Of a stretch of DNA of 64,000 bases, positions 19,583 to 27,405 are shown piece after piece. The position numbers were made by a program, and so were the translations under genes. The stretch comes from Cognatishimia sp. F0-27 (GTDB lineage Bacteria; Pseudomonadota; Alphaproteobacteria; Rhodobacterales; Rhodobacteraceae). Position 1 is the stretch's first letter, and each line of letters starts with the position of its first letter. The DNA lies in contig NZ_JAFMPQ010000001.1 in the NCBI RefSeq assembly GCF_020667845.1, forward strand, positions 62,001 to 126,000. Reading direction: 5' to 3'. The notes under the pieces were generated by a model, which saw nothing but the letters and a program-made list of their open reading frames with translations, was not told the origin of the DNA and searched no databases.

Positions 19583-20602
19583 TCATTCGGTCGAGACCAG
19601 AACAACCTCGACGCGCCGGTTGGCTTCGCGGCCCTCTGCGGAGAGGTTCGACGCCACAGGCGCGAGATAGCCGACCCCCTCGGCCCCGATCTGGCTTTCC
19701 GGGATACCGTGGCGTTCGCGCATGTAGCGTGTGACCGCCGCCGCGCGGCGCAGGGACACGGCTTCGTTTGCCTCAAGAGATCCGGTCGCGTCCGTGTGCC
19801 CGACAAACAGCACGCGCCGCTGCGGATTGGCCTTGAGATACGCCGCCAGCTCTTCGAGAACCGGGATCGTGCCTTCGACAAGTTCGGTGGAGCCGGAGCC
19901 AAACTCGACGCCGCTGAGCACAGCGTGCCCCAGTGTTTCAAGCATTTCCGCAAGGGCACCCGTCATCACTGGCGACACCGGTGCCGCGGCAGGCGCTAGC
20001 GGCGTTGCATCGGCGGCCGTTGTGCCCGGCATGCCCAAGGGGTTCACCCGGGTGATCTGGATGTATCCTGTCTGGCCGTCGCGGCTTGCAAGAACACTCA
20101 CGACGGCGCCAGTCGCGTCCTCGACAGCCGACAGGAAATGATAATCGCTGAGCTGGACATACATGTCGGGCGGCGGCAGCACCTGCGTGGCAAAGCGGAA
20201 ATCGAACCCGCCACAGCTGGTGTCCGGACAGTCGAGCAGGACCCGGTAGCCCGCGCCGGTGATCTGATCACGCAGCGGCTCCACAAGCTGAAAGGTGGTG
20301 AACCCGCTGCCTTCGAGGCGAAAGGCCTGCATACGCACGCCGCCTTCGACCCGAAGGGTGGGCAGGCCAAGCTCTTCCTCCCATGCCCCCGTGGGCAACG
20401 CATAGACACCCGGATTGGCCGCAATCTCCGCAGTCTTGCGCGCCCCCGACGGGACACTGAGATCAAGCGCCGCGGCCGCATGGACACCGAGCGACAGCAT
20501 CACGCCTGAAAGCGCGCAGAAGCGTCGCACGGACCGGGCAGCCCCAAGAGGATAAGCCTGCCGCACCTGCAAGGGGTCAGCGCGCCTGTGCGTGATATTC
20601 AT
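19583..20602 (-). CDS. OmpA-family outer membrane/peptidoglycan-binding protein
   Basis: The last ~120 residues form an OmpA C-terminal domain (LFVGHTDATGS, SLRRAAAVTRYM, GVGYLAPVASN, NRRVEVVL) that binds peptidoglycan. The N-terminal part (ALDLSVPSGARKTAE to GGFDFRFATQVLPPPDMYVQLSDYHFL) is not recognised and is followed by a proline/alanine-rich linker. A signal peptide is visible in RRFCALSGVMLSLGVHAAAA. The start is uncertain: the longest ATG frame (20602) overlaps the upstream gene by 26 bases. A GTG at 20530 would give a compact signal peptide beginning MRRFCALSG. The protein is 339 residues from the long start. It probably shares a transcript with the AhpD-like gene upstream. Confidence 0.88.
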   Translation of the reverse strand: MNITHRRADPLQVRQAYPLGAARSVRRFCALSGVMLSLGVHAAAALDLSVPSGARKTAEIAANPGVYALPTGAWEEELGLPTLRVEGGVRMQAFRLEGSGFTTFQLVEPLRDQITGAGYRVLLDCPDTSCGGFDFRFATQVLPPPDMYVQLSDYHFLSAVEDATGAVVSVLASRDGQTGYIQITRVNPLGMPGTTAADATPLAPAAAPVSPVMTGALAEMLETLGHAVLSGVEFGSGSTELVEGTIPVLEELAAYLKANPQRRVLFVGHTDATGSLEANEAVSLRRAAAVTRYMRERHGIPESQIGAEGVGYLAPVASNLSAEGREANRRVEVVLVSTE

Positions 20603-21149
20603 CGTTGGGGCGCATATCCGTCGCGCTCGCGACCCGGTTGGTCATGTTGAAGAACCCCGCAACATTGGCGATATCCCAGATATCAGGCTCCGAAAATCCC
20701 GCGTCGCGGAGCGCTTCGCGGTCGAATTCGGCGACATCGGCGGAACTCCGGGTCATTTTCTCTGCAAAACCGAGCATGGCCCGGTGGCGATGGCTGAGAT
20801 CGGCCACGCGCCAGTTCATCACCAGCATCTCCCCCAGCTTTGGGTCACCGGACAATTCGCGCACAGCGGCCCCATGGGCGGTCAGACAATAATAGCACCG
20901 GTTCTGGGCCGACACGACAACGGCGATCATCTCACGCTCAAGCTTGGTCAGACCGCTGTCTGCCAGCATAAGCTCGTTGTAGATCGTCGTGAACGCGTTG
21001 AGCTTGGCAATGTCAAAGGCGTAAGCCTTGAGAACGTTCGGGATCATCCCGAGCTTTTCCTCGCAGATGTCGAAGTATTTCTGCGTCTCCGGCGGCAGTG
21101 GATCGACCATGGGCAGGTCAAGGGCTGTGGGTTTGCTCGTCTCTTTCAC
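20577..21149 (-). CDS. Peroxidase-related AhpD/carboxymuconolactone decarboxylase-like protein
   Basis: A 190-residue all-helical protein of the AhpD-like superfamily. It carries the redox motif CYYC (Cys85, Cys88) followed by His92, and Glu71 and Glu73 in KLEREMIAVVV. This is the pattern of the uncharacterised peroxidase-related subgroup, thought to reduce hydroperoxides through a disulfide. It starts at a GTG (21149) without a clear ribosome binding site; Met14 (21110) is an alternative. It overlaps the OmpA-like gene downstream. Confidence 0.87.
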   Translation of the reverse strand: MKETSKPTALDLPMVDPLPPETQKYFDICEEKLGMIPNVLKAYAFDIAKLNAFTTIYNELMLADSGLTKLEREMIAVVVSAQNRCYYCLTAHGAAVRELSGDPKLGEMLVMNWRVADLSHRHRAMLGFAEKMTRSSADVAEFDREALRDAGFSEPDIWDIANVAGFFNMTNRVASATDMRPNDEYHAQAR

Positions 21150-21265
21150 GTTTGGCCATCATTTCGTTGCAGGTTGGAAGAAGCGCGCCGGAGGGCAAGA
21201 CCCGCAAGGAGCGCGCGAAGGGCATCATGCCCCAAGGGCTGGCCCGACAGGGAAGCCGGCACCGT

Positions 21266-22018
21266 TCAGGGCTCCAGCACACGGTAATGGTAGTGGCCGG
21301 CAAGCACCATGCCCAGCGACTCGTAGAGCGCGTTCGCCCCGGCATTCTCCTCGGTGCACAGCACCGCCAGCCAATCCGCTCGATGGCCAGCCGCCCACAT
21401 CGCAGCAGCGCGCATCATCCAACCGCCGAGACCCTTCTTGCGATGCTCCGGCGCGATTTCAAGCGCATGAACCACGGCGATGTCGCCGCTCAAGGCGACA
21501 AAACCAGTTCCCGCGGGGGCATCGCTGACCCGTCCGAACAGGCCGGTTTTCGGCCCCTTGACGCGCGCCATAACCGCTTGCCGTGCATCGCCGATGCCCG
21601 CGTCTTCCCAAAGTTCGCGCATGATCGCGAGCGGTTCCCAGACCGTGAATGCCGTAACCGGGGGCAAGGGCCGCTCGGTGAGCGCGAAGGTCGGAGAGAT
21701 CCAGAGATTGACCGGATCGACCACGCGGTAACCCCGCGCGGCAAGATAGGCATCCAGCCGGGTTTCCTCAGGCATCAGGCAAAAAAGCGGTGTTTGCCCC
21801 ATCAGGCGCATCGCCTCCTCGGCGGCGCCGATGTCTTCCTCGCGCCAATCCGAGACCGCGGTGGCCGCAGAGACCCGTTTGCCGCCCCCGCGCCCCTCGC
21901 GCAAAAGCCACGGACCAGCGGCGACCGTGGCCGCTGCGGGCCACGTCTCCGATATCGCCCGCATCAGACGTGGCAGCGACGGCCCGGATCGGCGTGATGG
22001 TGCAGGTGCCTGTGTCAT
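21266..22018 (-). CDS. GNAT-family N-acetyltransferase
   Basis: A 250-residue protein with a GNAT domain in its C-terminal half: VALSGDIAVVHALEIAP, then the acetyl-CoA binding EHRKKGLGGWMMRAAAMWA, then TEENAGANALYESLGM. The N-terminal ~120 residues (SETWPAAATVAAGPWLLREG, LFCLMPEETRLDAYLAARGYRVV) look like a degenerate second GNAT domain. The substrate is unknown. The ATG at 22018 is chosen, with Met at 21967 as an alternative. It is 124 bases downstream of the CinA-like gene in the same direction. Confidence 0.85.
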   Translation of the reverse strand: MTQAPAPSRRSGPSLPRLMRAISETWPAAATVAAGPWLLREGRGGGKRVSAATAVSDWREEDIGAAEEAMRLMGQTPLFCLMPEETRLDAYLAARGYRVVDPVNLWISPTFALTERPLPPVTAFTVWEPLAIMRELWEDAGIGDARQAVMARVKGPKTGLFGRVSDAPAGTGFVALSGDIAVVHALEIAPEHRKKGLGGWMMRAAAMWAAGHRADWLAVLCTEENAGANALYESLGMVLAGHYHYRVLEP

Positions 22019-22142
22019 TGCAACGGTTATGACGCGAGCGGATGGCTCTTGTCCATGCACAGCGATGCCCGAAGCCACGCGCAAACGGCGCCGGAGCTGC
22101 GCCACGGGTCCCCTTTCGGCCTTGGATGCGCTGCGCCCGCGT

Positions 22143-22862
22143 TCAGGAAAACAGGCTGGCCAATTCGGTGATCGCCCGGTCCACCTCTGCGCCGTCGGCG
22201 CCGCGCACCACGACATTGGACCCGAAAACCCCGTTTTTCTGATACGGGTAGGAGCCTATGGAGAGCGTCGGATACCGGTCGGCCAGTTTCCCCAGTGGCC
22301 CGGCAATATCGCCTTCCCCGCGTTCGATGCGCAGCGTTTGCGACAGCAGCGGCGCGCCCCCGGTCAGTGTCGGCAGGACCGATGCCACCATGGCCTGGAA
22401 CACGGACGGCACGCCAGCCATCACATGGACGTTTTCAAGGCTGAACCCCGGCGCGATGGACACCGGATTGTCGATCAGGGACGCGCCCTCGGGGATACGC
22501 GCCATGCGCAGGCGCGCTTCGTTCAACTCAGAGCCCTGGCGGTCGTAATGCGCCTGCAAGAGCGCGCGGGCATCGTCACGCACGTCGATCGTCACACCGA
22601 AGGCTTCGGCCACGCAATCGGCCGTGATGTCGTCATGGGTTGGCCCGATCCCGCCGGAGGTGACAACCGTGTCATGGGCTGCGCGCAGCGCATTCAGCGC
22701 CGAGACAATCGCCGCGCGATCATCCGAGACAATCCGCACTTCGCGCAGGTCGATGCCATGCTTGGTGAATTCCTGCGCCAGATGATGCATGTTTGCATCC
22801 CGTGTCCGCCCGGACAGGATTTCATCCCCGATGACAAGCATCGCTGCTGTGGGATTGGACAT
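22143..22862 (-). CDS. CinA-like molybdopterin-binding domain protein
   Basis: A 239-residue protein of the competence/damage-inducible CinA N-terminal family (MoaB/MogA fold). The key blocks are LVIGDEILSGRTRDAN, VTSGGIGPTHDDITADCVAEAFG and VMAGVPSVFQAM. It lacks the C-terminal nicotinamide-nucleotide deamidase domain of full CinA. The role may be nucleotide-sugar or ADP-ribose hydrolysis as in the COG1058 group, but this is not certain. AAGGAAAAG precedes the ATG. It is divergent from sfsA, 88 bases away. Confidence 0.9.
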   Translation of the reverse strand: MSNPTAAMLVIGDEILSGRTRDANMHHLAQEFTKHGIDLREVRIVSDDRAAIVSALNALRAAHDTVVTSGGIGPTHDDITADCVAEAFGVTIDVRDDARALLQAHYDRQGSELNEARLRMARIPEGASLIDNPVSIAPGFSLENVHVMAGVPSVFQAMVASVLPTLTGGAPLLSQTLRIERGEGDIAGPLGKLADRYPTLSIGSYPYQKNGVFGSNVVVRGADGAEVDRAITELASLFS

Positions 22863-22950
22863 CTCTTTTCCTTTCGGTTGTCGTCACTCAGGCATCGCGG
22901 CATGCGGACGCGCCTTGAACCAGCCTGAGCAGAGGTATAGGCCGCGCGCC

Positions 22951-23691
22951 ATGCGCTTTCAAACACCCCTTGTGCCGGCACGGCTGATCCGCCGCTACAA
23001 ACGCTTTCTGGCCGACTGTCGTCTGGCCGACGGGCGTGAGGTTGTGGCCCATGTGGCCAATCCCGGCTCGATGATCGGTCTGGCCGACCCGGAGACCAAG
23101 GTTTGGCTGGAGCCCAATGACGACCCCAGAAAGAAGCTAGACTATGCTTGGCGGCTTGCGCAGGTCGGGTCGGCGACGATCGGAGTGGACACAGGCGCGG
23201 CCAACCGGGTGATGCGCGAGGCGCTGGAGGCTCGCACGATCGAGGCATTCGCCGCCTATGGCTCGGTGCGTCCGGAAGTGCGCTATTCCGAAGGGTCGCG
23301 GATCGACTTCCTCCTGAGTGCCGAGGGGCGGCCGGACCTCTACCTTGAGGTCAAGTCCGTGACACTTTCGCGGCGCCGCGGGCAGGCCGAATTTCCAGAC
23401 AGCGTCACCGCGCGCGGGTTGAAACATCTGGGCGATCTGGCGGCCATGGCGCGGCTCGGTCACCGGGCCGTGCTCGCTTTTGTGGTGATGCGTGACGACA
23501 CGGACGTGATGCGCCTTGCCGAGGATCTCGACCCGGCCTACGCGTCAGGAATGCGCGCGGCGCTTGCCGCGGGGGTGGAGGTTTGCGCCATTGGCTGCGC
23601 GCTTTCGCCCGAGGGTGTCACGATCCGGGCTCCAATTGCGCTGGACATCGATCAGTTCGGGGCCGCCAACCTGCTTCAGGCGACGAGGTGA
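22951..23691 (+). CDS. sfsA: SfsA family DNA-binding/nuclease-like protein
   Basis: The 246-residue protein matches SfsA throughout: MRFQTPLVPARLIRRYKRFLAD start, VAHVANPGSMIGL, RIDFLLS and YLEVKSVTLSRRRG with a PD-(D/E)xK nuclease-like core, and GVTIRAPIALD near the end. SfsA was named for an effect on maltose genes in E. coli; its biochemical role is unclear. The ATG starts the conserved N-terminus. It lies between the divergent CinA-like gene and a convergent secreted-protein gene. Confidence 0.93.
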   Translation: MRFQTPLVPARLIRRYKRFLADCRLADGREVVAHVANPGSMIGLADPETKVWLEPNDDPRKKLDYAWRLAQVGSATIGVDTGAANRVMREALEARTIEAFAAYGSVRPEVRYSEGSRIDFLLSAEGRPDLYLEVKSVTLSRRRGQAEFPDSVTARGLKHLGDLAAMARLGHRAVLAFVVMRDDTDVMRLAEDLDPAYASGMRAALAAGVEVCAIGCALSPEGVTIRAPIALDIDQFGAANLLQATR

Positions 23692-23767
23692 GCGCCTGGT
23701 GCCAAAGGGCGCGGTGCCACCACGCCATGGCGGCCAGTCACGGTGACGAGGGTCTCCAAAGACCCGC

Positions 23768-24439
23768 TCAGGGGCGCTCTATTCGGATCGCGTCATCGTA
23801 GCGATAGACCAACACGTGCCGATCGTCGCTCACGCCATCCGAGAAGGAATTGACGAATTGCGTCATTTCCCATCGCATCACGCGGTTGGTCTCGGGGTCG
23901 ATAAAGACCCGGTGGTCTGACCCAAACCACGCGTCGCCCATATCCGGATTGGGATCGGTCTTGGTGAAAAAGCGCACGACGTCATGCGGCGCATCGTCCA
24001 GATCAACCATCCCTTCGCAGGACATACGCTCAAGGTTCGCGGTCTGCTGTTCATGCAGGCTGCGCTGATGGGCCATGTGGTCCTCTGGCAGGGCGTTATT
24101 CGCCGCGGTCCACGGCCCGTCGATGGATGGTCCGGTCCAGCTATCGGACCCGATTACCATGGAAAATGGCCCCTGCCCGACAATCCCCGCCACGGACTGC
24201 ACCGGAGACACCATACGCACCAGAAAGCGATATTTTTCCGTGCCGTCGGCCGCGCTGACCGTGTTGGTGTATTCATGGGCCGGACGCACAAACGGGTCGA
24301 GGGGCCCGCCGTCAAACATCGCCCGGATGCGCGCCTCGCACGCTTCGTCCGCAGCGGCGGGGAGCACCTGGCCGACAAGCGCCATCAGGGCCAGCACGCC
24401 CGGCGTCAGTCTCATCGCTCCCATGATCATCATTCTCAT
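23768..24439 (-). CDS. Secreted protein of unknown function
   Basis: A 223-residue protein with a signal peptide (MRMMIMGAMRLTPGVLALMA, cut probably after LPAAA). The mature part has two cysteines, in DEACEARIRA and ERMSCEGMV, that could form one disulfide. It has beta-rich stretches (TEKYRFLVRMVSPVQ, DHRVFIDPETNRVMRWEM). The layout suggests a periplasmic lipoprotein-like carrier fold, but I do not recognise the family. AGAAGGAAAAGG precedes the ATG. A candidate small gene upstream ends in a four-base overlap with this start. Confidence 0.7.
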   Translation of the reverse strand: MRMMIMGAMRLTPGVLALMALVGQVLPAAADEACEARIRAMFDGGPLDPFVRPAHEYTNTVSAADGTEKYRFLVRMVSPVQSVAGIVGQGPFSMVIGSDSWTGPSIDGPWTAANNALPEDHMAHQRSLHEQQTANLERMSCEGMVDLDDAPHDVVRFFTKTDPNPDMGDAWFGSDHRVFIDPETNRVMRWEMTQFVNSFSDGVSDDRHVLVYRYDDAIRIERP

Positions 24440-24687
24440 GGCCTTTTCCTTCTTGTTCCTTCTTGAACGGGCGAGCGCGCCGATCCGGGCGCGAGGCTCT
24501 TGTCAGACCCCATGAGCCTAAGGCGCGACGCGCCTTCCGCCAAGGCCCGCACAACCTGCTCGCAAAGTTCTGCGCTGAAGAGGCCGCCAAGCGCGCCGGC
24601 CCGGGCACATGGCGACGGGTGGTGCACGGCCTCACCGACAATCGCATACCGCAAGGCTGTCAGAAAATCCGGACAGTCAATGCGCAA
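24436..24687 (-). CDS. Candidate small protein translationally coupled to the secreted-protein gene
   Basis: An 83-codon frame from a TTG start encodes a plausible soluble protein (MRIDCPDFLTALRYAIVGEA near its start, then LFSAELCEQVVRALAEGASR). Its stop overlaps the start of the next gene as ATGA, typical of coupled genes. Against it: no ribosome binding site before the TTG, and the last residues are encoded by the next gene's ribosome binding region. An in-frame stop lies six codons upstream of the TTG. I do not recognise the product. Confidence 0.3.
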   Translation of the reverse strand: MRIDCPDFLTALRYAIVGEAVHHPSPCARAGALGGLFSAELCEQVVRALAEGASRLRLMGSDKSLAPGSARSPVQEGTRRKRP

Positions 24688-24844
24688 GAAAAAACTGACA
24701 AATCAGAGCGTTGCTAGGGATGCCTTGAAATCGGGGCGTTTTCCATGAATCCATTGGAGCAGCGTGACGCAGCCTGTAACACTGGCAAAATGGCATACAA
24801 CAGTCTACATATGCGCTGGGCTTTAGACGACGGAGCGGAATGCC
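24440..24844. other. 405-bp region between a secreted-protein gene and map
   Basis: Apart from the candidate minus-strand small gene (24436-24687) I see no gene. The part next to map is comparatively AT-rich (around 24770-24815) and should hold the map promoter, but no clear -35/-10 pair can be assigned by eye. Confidence 0.4.
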
Positions 24845-25663
24845 GTGAAGCATGAAGAGAGTGGCCGTCTGACCAGAGATGGCATCAGATTGTATCAGCG
24901 CGAGGATTTCGCCGGGATGCGCGCCGCCGGTGCGCTTGCCGCGCAAATCCTCGACGAGGTCGCGGATCTCGTCGAGGTCGGCCAGACCACCGGCGCGCTC
25001 GACGATTTTATCCGCAATCGCGTCGAGCAGGCGGGTGCCACCTCGGCGACCATCGGATACAAGGGCTATCAGCACGCCAGCTGTATCAGCGTGAACCACG
25101 TGGTCTGCCACGGGATTCCCGGCGACAAGAAGCTCAAGGATGGCGACATTCTCAACATCGACGTCACGGTCATCGTTGATGGATGGTTCGGAGACACCTC
25201 GCGCATGTATGTGGCCGGGCGTCTCCCGCGCAAGGCGGAACGGTTGATCGATGTCACCCATGAATCGCTGATGAAGGGGATCGCAGCGGTGAAGCCGGGA
25301 AACACGTTTGGCGACATCGGACATGCGATCCAAAGCTATGTCGAAGCAAACCGCATGTCCGTGGTTCGCGACTTTTGCGGTCACGGGCTGGGGCGTGTGT
25401 TCCACGCGCCGCCCAATGTGCTGCATTATGGACGTCCCGGCACCGGCCCCGAGCTTGAAGAAGGCATGTTCTTTACCATCGAGCCGATGGTCAATCTCGG
25501 CCGGGCTGAGACGAAGGTGCTTGGCGATGACTGGACCGCGGTCACGCGCGACAAGTCTCTTTCCGCGCAGTTCGAGCATTCGGTCGGTGTGACCGAGGAC
25601 GGGGTGGAGATCTTCACCCTCTCACCCGCAAACCGCTTCCACCCGACATGGGCGGAAAACTGA
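24845..25663 (+). CDS. map: Methionine aminopeptidase, type I
   Basis: Removes the initiator methionine from nascent proteins. The 272-residue protein shows the M24A metal-binding ladder: GDILNIDVTVIVDGWFGDTSRMY (two Asp ligands), GHGLGRVFHAPPNVLHYG (His), FTIEPMV (Glu) and SAQFEHSVGVTEDGVEIFT (Glu). It starts at GTG after GGAGCGGA, giving MKHEESGRLTRDGIRLYQ, typical for the group. It is codirectional with sfsA but separated from it by the minus-strand genes. Confidence 0.95.
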   Translation: MKHEESGRLTRDGIRLYQREDFAGMRAAGALAAQILDEVADLVEVGQTTGALDDFIRNRVEQAGATSATIGYKGYQHASCISVNHVVCHGIPGDKKLKDGDILNIDVTVIVDGWFGDTSRMYVAGRLPRKAERLIDVTHESLMKGIAAVKPGNTFGDIGHAIQSYVEANRMSVVRDFCGHGLGRVFHAPPNVLHYGRPGTGPELEEGMFFTIEPMVNLGRAETKVLGDDWTAVTRDKSLSAQFEHSVGVTEDGVEIFTLSPANRFHPTWAEN

Positions 25664-25701
25664 GCCTTCGCTGATCATCAGGCGCACGCGTGCAACAGTG
25701 C

Positions 25702-25728
25702 GAACAAGGGGTCCGCAGCCCCCTGTTC
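25702..25728. terminator. Hairpin between convergent map and the MhqD-like gene
   Basis: Stem GAACAAGGGG with CCCCTGTTC (one bulged A) around an 8-base loop, in the gap between the two convergent genes. No long T-run. Confidence 0.35.
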
Positions 25729-25733
25729 TGGTT

Positions 25734-26351
25734 TCAGGACAGCAGCTGGGCCAGCGCCGCGATCTCTTCTTCACGCAGCTCATGTCCCCCTTCGTGAACG
25801 ACCGTCGTCACCACAGCGCCCTGCGCTTCGAACCATGACACCAACTCCGCGCTCATGGTCCAAGGCGTGATGGGATCGCGCCGGCCTGCGGTGATCAGCA
25901 CCGGCTTGCCCGACATGGCCGGCACGGGCTCCGGTGTCCATGGGATCAACGGATGCAGAAGTCCGACGCGGTCAAAAAGGTCCGGACGCTGCAGAACGAC
26001 CGAGGCGAGGATGTTTGCCCCGTTCGAATAACCAAAGCCATAAACCGGGCTGTCCGGATATGCGGCCCGGTGCGCTTCGACAAAGGCGATCATCTGGGTC
26101 GTCCGGCGGGCAAGATCCTCCATGTCGTAGACGCCTTCGCCGGTCCGGCGAAAGAACCGCGCCGCCCCATGCTCCGACACGTCGCCACGCGGGCTGATCA
26201 CCCCGCCACCGGGCACAAGCTGCCGTGCGAGACCGGCAAACTGATGCTCGTTCCCACCGGTTCCGTGGAAGGCAAACACCACCGGACGCCCCGGATCAGG
26301 GGCCGAGACCAGCCCCTGATACAGCTTCGTAGCTTCGATGACCGGGCTCAT
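25734..26351 (-). CDS. Alpha/beta-hydrolase, MhqD-like carboxylesterase
   Basis: A 205-residue phospholipase/carboxylesterase-type hydrolase. The catalytic triad is visible: Ser109 in GFGYSNGAN, Asp159 in GRRDPITP and His190 in EGGHEL. The oxyanion box is AFHGTGGNEHQF, and the stretch SPRGDVSEHGAARFFRR is characteristic of the MhqD type. In Bacillus subtilis MhqD accompanies a ring-cleaving dioxygenase in resistance to quinones, and that pairing is repeated here. Its ATG overlaps the stop of the dioxygenase gene by four bases, so the two are coupled. Confidence 0.88.
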   Translation of the reverse strand: MSPVIEATKLYQGLVSAPDPGRPVVFAFHGTGGNEHQFAGLARQLVPGGGVISPRGDVSEHGAARFFRRTGEGVYDMEDLARRTTQMIAFVEAHRAAYPDSPVYGFGYSNGANILASVVLQRPDLFDRVGLLHPLIPWTPEPVPAMSGKPVLITAGRRDPITPWTMSAELVSWFEAQGAVVTTVVHEGGHELREEEIAALAQLLS

Positions 26352-27280
26352 GCCGCGATTTCCGGCAGCAATCCTTCGATTTTGGCGCGGTGCGGCTCGT
26401 AGCGGGTGGGCAGCTTGAGCGCCTCCCCGAGATGCGCGGTATCCTCGTCGCGGTCAAAGCCGGGTTCGTTGGTGGCGATCTCGAACAACACGCCACCCGG
26501 GGTGCGGAAATAGATCGCCCAGAAATAGTCGCGGTCGATCACCGGCGTGACCTGATAGCCTGTCGCCATGAGTGCCTCGCGCACACGCAGCTGGGCCGCC
26601 CTGTCCTCAACGGCAAACGCGATGTGATGGACCGAACCGGCACCTTGCCCCGCGGCCGGAGCATCGGCGATCTGTTCGAGGTCGATCGTATCCGCGGCAT
26701 TGCCACCTTCGATCACGTAGCGCGTCACCGCGCCGTCGCTTTCGGCTTTCTGGTAGCCCATGTAGGTCAGCAGTTCGCCGGTTGCGTCCGCATCCCGCAG
26801 CGTGAAACGCGCGCCGCGGAACCCCAGAACACCGGTGTCGCTGCCGACGCCGTTGCCGGTCCAGGCCTCGCGGCCCCGCTCCTCGGATTCCACAAGCGCA
26901 AAACCATCGCCGTCCGGGCCATCGAACTGAAGCCGTGTTTCCCCAAATGCCGTGCCCTGCGCCAGCCCGGTGACACCATGCTGGGAAAGACGCTCCTGCC
27001 AGAAAGGCAAGCTGCCTTTCGGCACGGCGAATTCGGTCACACCAACTTCGCCGGTTCCGCGTTGGCCGCGCGGCATCTGGCCGAACGGGAAATAGGTCAT
27101 GACCGACCCCGGTGTGCCGATCTCGTCCCCATAATACAGGTGGTAGACTTCGGGCGCATCGAAATTGACCGTTTTCTTGACCCGGCGCATTCCCAGCGTC
27201 TTGGTAAAGAAGGCATTGTTTTCATTTGCATCCGCCGCCATGGAGGTGACGTGGTGCAGACCTTTGATATCGGTGATCAT
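26348..27280 (-). CDS. Ring-cleaving dioxygenase, MhqO-like (VOC superfamily)
   Basis: A 310-residue protein of two VOC modules. The metal ligands are expected in GLHHVTSMAADANENNAFF (His9/His10), in GSVHHIAFAVEDRAAQ and in GVLFEIATNEPGF (Glu). Such enzymes open hydroquinone or catechol rings with oxygen and a divalent metal. AAAGGAA precedes the ATG. The gene is first in a two-gene operon with the MhqD-like esterase. A 22-bp palindrome lies 29-50 bases upstream and a LysR gene is divergent, so induction by quinones through that regulator is a reasonable inference. Confidence 0.88.
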   Translation of the reverse strand: MITDIKGLHHVTSMAADANENNAFFTKTLGMRRVKKTVNFDAPEVYHLYYGDEIGTPGSVMTYFPFGQMPRGQRGTGEVGVTEFAVPKGSLPFWQERLSQHGVTGLAQGTAFGETRLQFDGPDGDGFALVESEERGREAWTGNGVGSDTGVLGFRGARFTLRDADATGELLTYMGYQKAESDGAVTRYVIEGGNAADTIDLEQIADAPAAGQGAGSVHHIAFAVEDRAAQLRVREALMATGYQVTPVIDRDYFWAIYFRTPGGVLFEIATNEPGFDRDEDTAHLGEALKLPTRYEPHRAKIEGLLPEIAA

Positions 27281-27308
27281 GATCGTGTTCCTTTCCGCCT
27301 TGGCGGCG

Positions 27309-27330
27309 TTTCGTCTTGCATTAGACGAAA
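27309..27330. promoter_or_regulatory. Palindromic operator candidate upstream of the mhqO-like gene
   Basis: A perfect inverted repeat of eight bases (TTTCGTCT and AGACGAAA) around TGCATT, 29-50 bases upstream of the dioxygenase start. It is the right size and position for a regulator binding over the promoter. Confidence 0.6.
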
Positions 27331-27379
27331 GATAGGGCGCAGCATCATTATCGGGAATAGAAAAGATATGGCATTCACT

Positions 27380-27396
27380 ATTGCAATAGTGGCAAT
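27380..27396. promoter_or_regulatory. LysR-type T-N11-A box near the LysR start
   Basis: The dyad ATTGC-N7-GCAAT contains T-N11-A, the general LysR recognition pattern. It ends nine bases before the LysR start codon, suggesting autoregulation. Confidence 0.45.
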
Positions 27397-27405
27397 AATA
27401 ACATC

